Position numbers and translations under genes: made by a program. The notes under the pieces were generated by a model. It worked only from the letters and a program-made list of their open reading frames with translations. It had not been told where the DNA came from and ran no database searches. Positions 63,295-64,000 of a DNA stretch of 64,000 nt are shown piece after piece. This stretch comes from Leptolyngbya sp. SIOISBB (GTDB taxonomy: Bacteria > Cyanobacteriota > Cyanobacteriia > Phormidesmidales > Phormidesmidaceae): positions 5,084,001 through 5,148,000 of the forward strand of contig JAAHII010000001.1 in the NCBI GenBank assembly GCA_010671905.1, read 5' to 3'. Position 1 is the stretch's first letter. Each line of letters opens with the position of its first letter.

Positions 63295-63864
63295 ATGCTC
63301 ACCACAAAGTTGAGTCTAGCGGATTTTTTGAGCCAGGAAGCTGGCCCAGAAGGCCGCTGCGAGTTTGTGGACGGAGAAATTATTGAGATGCCGCCAGAGA
63401 GTCCTCAAAACAACCTAGTCTCTCTGTTTTTATTGAGCCAGCTCTTGTCATGCGTGCCGCTGCGGTGGCTACGTCGGATGGACACCGAACTTGTGGTTGC
63501 TGGACGAGTGCGTATTCCTGACTTGATGGTGTTGGGAGATGAATTAGCCAATGCTTTGGAAGCTAAAGGTCGTAGCACGATTACAGAAGAGATGCCTGCG
63601 CCATTGTTAGTGGTGGAGGTGGTGTCGCCGGGAAAGGTGAATGAGGATCGCGATTATCGGTATAAGCGATCGGAGTATGCGGCACGGGGCATTGGCGAAT
63701 ATTGGATTATTGACCCTAGCCGTGCCCAGGTGACGGTGTTGACGCTAGTAGATGGGTTGTATGAGGCTCAGGAATTGACTGGCAACGACACGCTCAAATC
63801 GCCTCAGTTTCCGGATTTGTCGCTTGCCGTCTTTCAGCTCTTGAATCCACGTGAGCATGGGTGA
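63295..63864 (+). CDS. Uma2/DUF820-family nuclease-like protein
   Basis: A 189-residue PD-(D/E)XK-like protein of the Uma2 family, abundant in cyanobacteria. It shows IPDLMVLGDE, LLVVEVVSPGK and IGEYWIIDP, the pattern of the putative nuclease core. The biological role is unsettled; possible roles include mobile-element-related nucleases. It lies next to the MntA/HepT toxin-antitoxin genes. Confidence 0.9.
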   Translation: MLTTKLSLADFLSQEAGPEGRCEFVDGEIIEMPPESPQNNLVSLFLLSQLLSCVPLRWLRRMDTELVVAGRVRIPDLMVLGDELANALEAKGRSTITEEMPAPLLVVEVVSPGKVNEDRDYRYKRSEYAARGIGEYWIIDPSRAQVTVLTLVDGLYEAQELTGNDTLKSPQFPDLSLAVFQLLNPREHG

Positions 63865-64000
63865 TGGGAGCGATCGCGCTCCGCGACCTGCATGTCCGCT
63901 ACCGCGACTACGACTTGGAAAATCCGCCTCTGCTGCACTAAAGAAAGTAGCTCATCACAGAGAACTATCCGGGTTACAGCAAGTTCGCCAAGCTCAGCCA
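63865..64000. other. Window end, no resolved gene
   Basis: After the Uma2 gene, a short 26-codon frame (from the ATG at 63863) ends quickly. The last 40 bases could be part of a gene that continues outside the window. Confidence 0.3.

Overview
The window comes from a cyanobacterium. The HIP1 octamer GCGATCGC and its core occur throughout. Gene content is diagnostic: the response regulator RpaB upstream of plsX-fabH, a CURT1/CAAD thylakoid-curvature protein, cyanobacterial families (DUF3120, DUF4079, DUF4278, DICT domain), lumenal and cytosolic pentapeptide-repeat proteins, and an rpsP-khpA-phoH cluster. The mix suggests a filamentous Leptolyngbya-like lineage, but the species cannot be fixed from sequence alone.

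Layout. 0.3-5 kb: a multi-PAS class III adenylate cyclase and a PPK2 polyphosphate kinase, each broken by one extra T. 5-10 kb: a 1212-residue STAND NTPase with WD40 repeats, three 10-bp-spaced repeats upstream and a perfect 52-bp palindrome over its stop codon, then a ComFB-family protein. 10-14 kb: an orphan DppB-like permease, a membrane protein and a secreted caspase-like protease with an EF-hand. 14-17 kb: rpaB-plsX-fabH. 17-30 kb: mostly housekeeping genes (M15 peptidase, HAD phosphatase, PD-(D/E)XK protein, phoH-khpA-rpsP, a DPCAA-repeat lipoprotein, NodB deacetylase, Nudix, PHP, CurT, HflX, parvulin). 30-40 kb: methyltransferase, PhzF, pentapeptide proteins, a ferrochelatase-like protein with a His-rich tail, DUF3120, DUF2993, DICT/HD-like and DUF4079 proteins.

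40-46.5 kb is a mobile-element zone. An IS21-type istA/istB element and a decayed IS5-family element bracket a two-gene operon encoding a site-2-type M50 protease and a membrane partner. The IS5-type copy has 3-bp TCA target duplications and lies 30 bp from the operon's start codon. 46.5-55 kb is sparse accessory DNA: a glycosyltransferase, a TPMT-like methyltransferase, an ABM-domain membrane protein and several small membrane or exported proteins of unknown function, in long intergenic spacers. 54.8-57.4 kb pairs a GntR/FCD regulator with an NCS2 purine permease, with a TTGTATACAA palindrome between them.

57.6-64 kb is the most unusual stretch. glmS has a leader with several overlapping inverted repeats and a one-base loss in a C run near its 3' end. 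A diverged second copy of the last 273 bp of glmS lies 1 kb downstream. An AT-rich YwaF-like membrane gene sits between the two copies. A MntA/HepT toxin-antitoxin pair, a palindromic repeat cluster and a Uma2 nuclease-like gene follow. This looks like an island that grew at the glmS 3' end.

Four otherwise well-preserved genes or elements (cyclase, PPK2, glmS, IS5 transposase) carry single-base indels, partly in homopolymers. Sequencing or assembly error must be excluded before calling them pseudogenes. No tRNA, rRNA or CRISPR array was seen.
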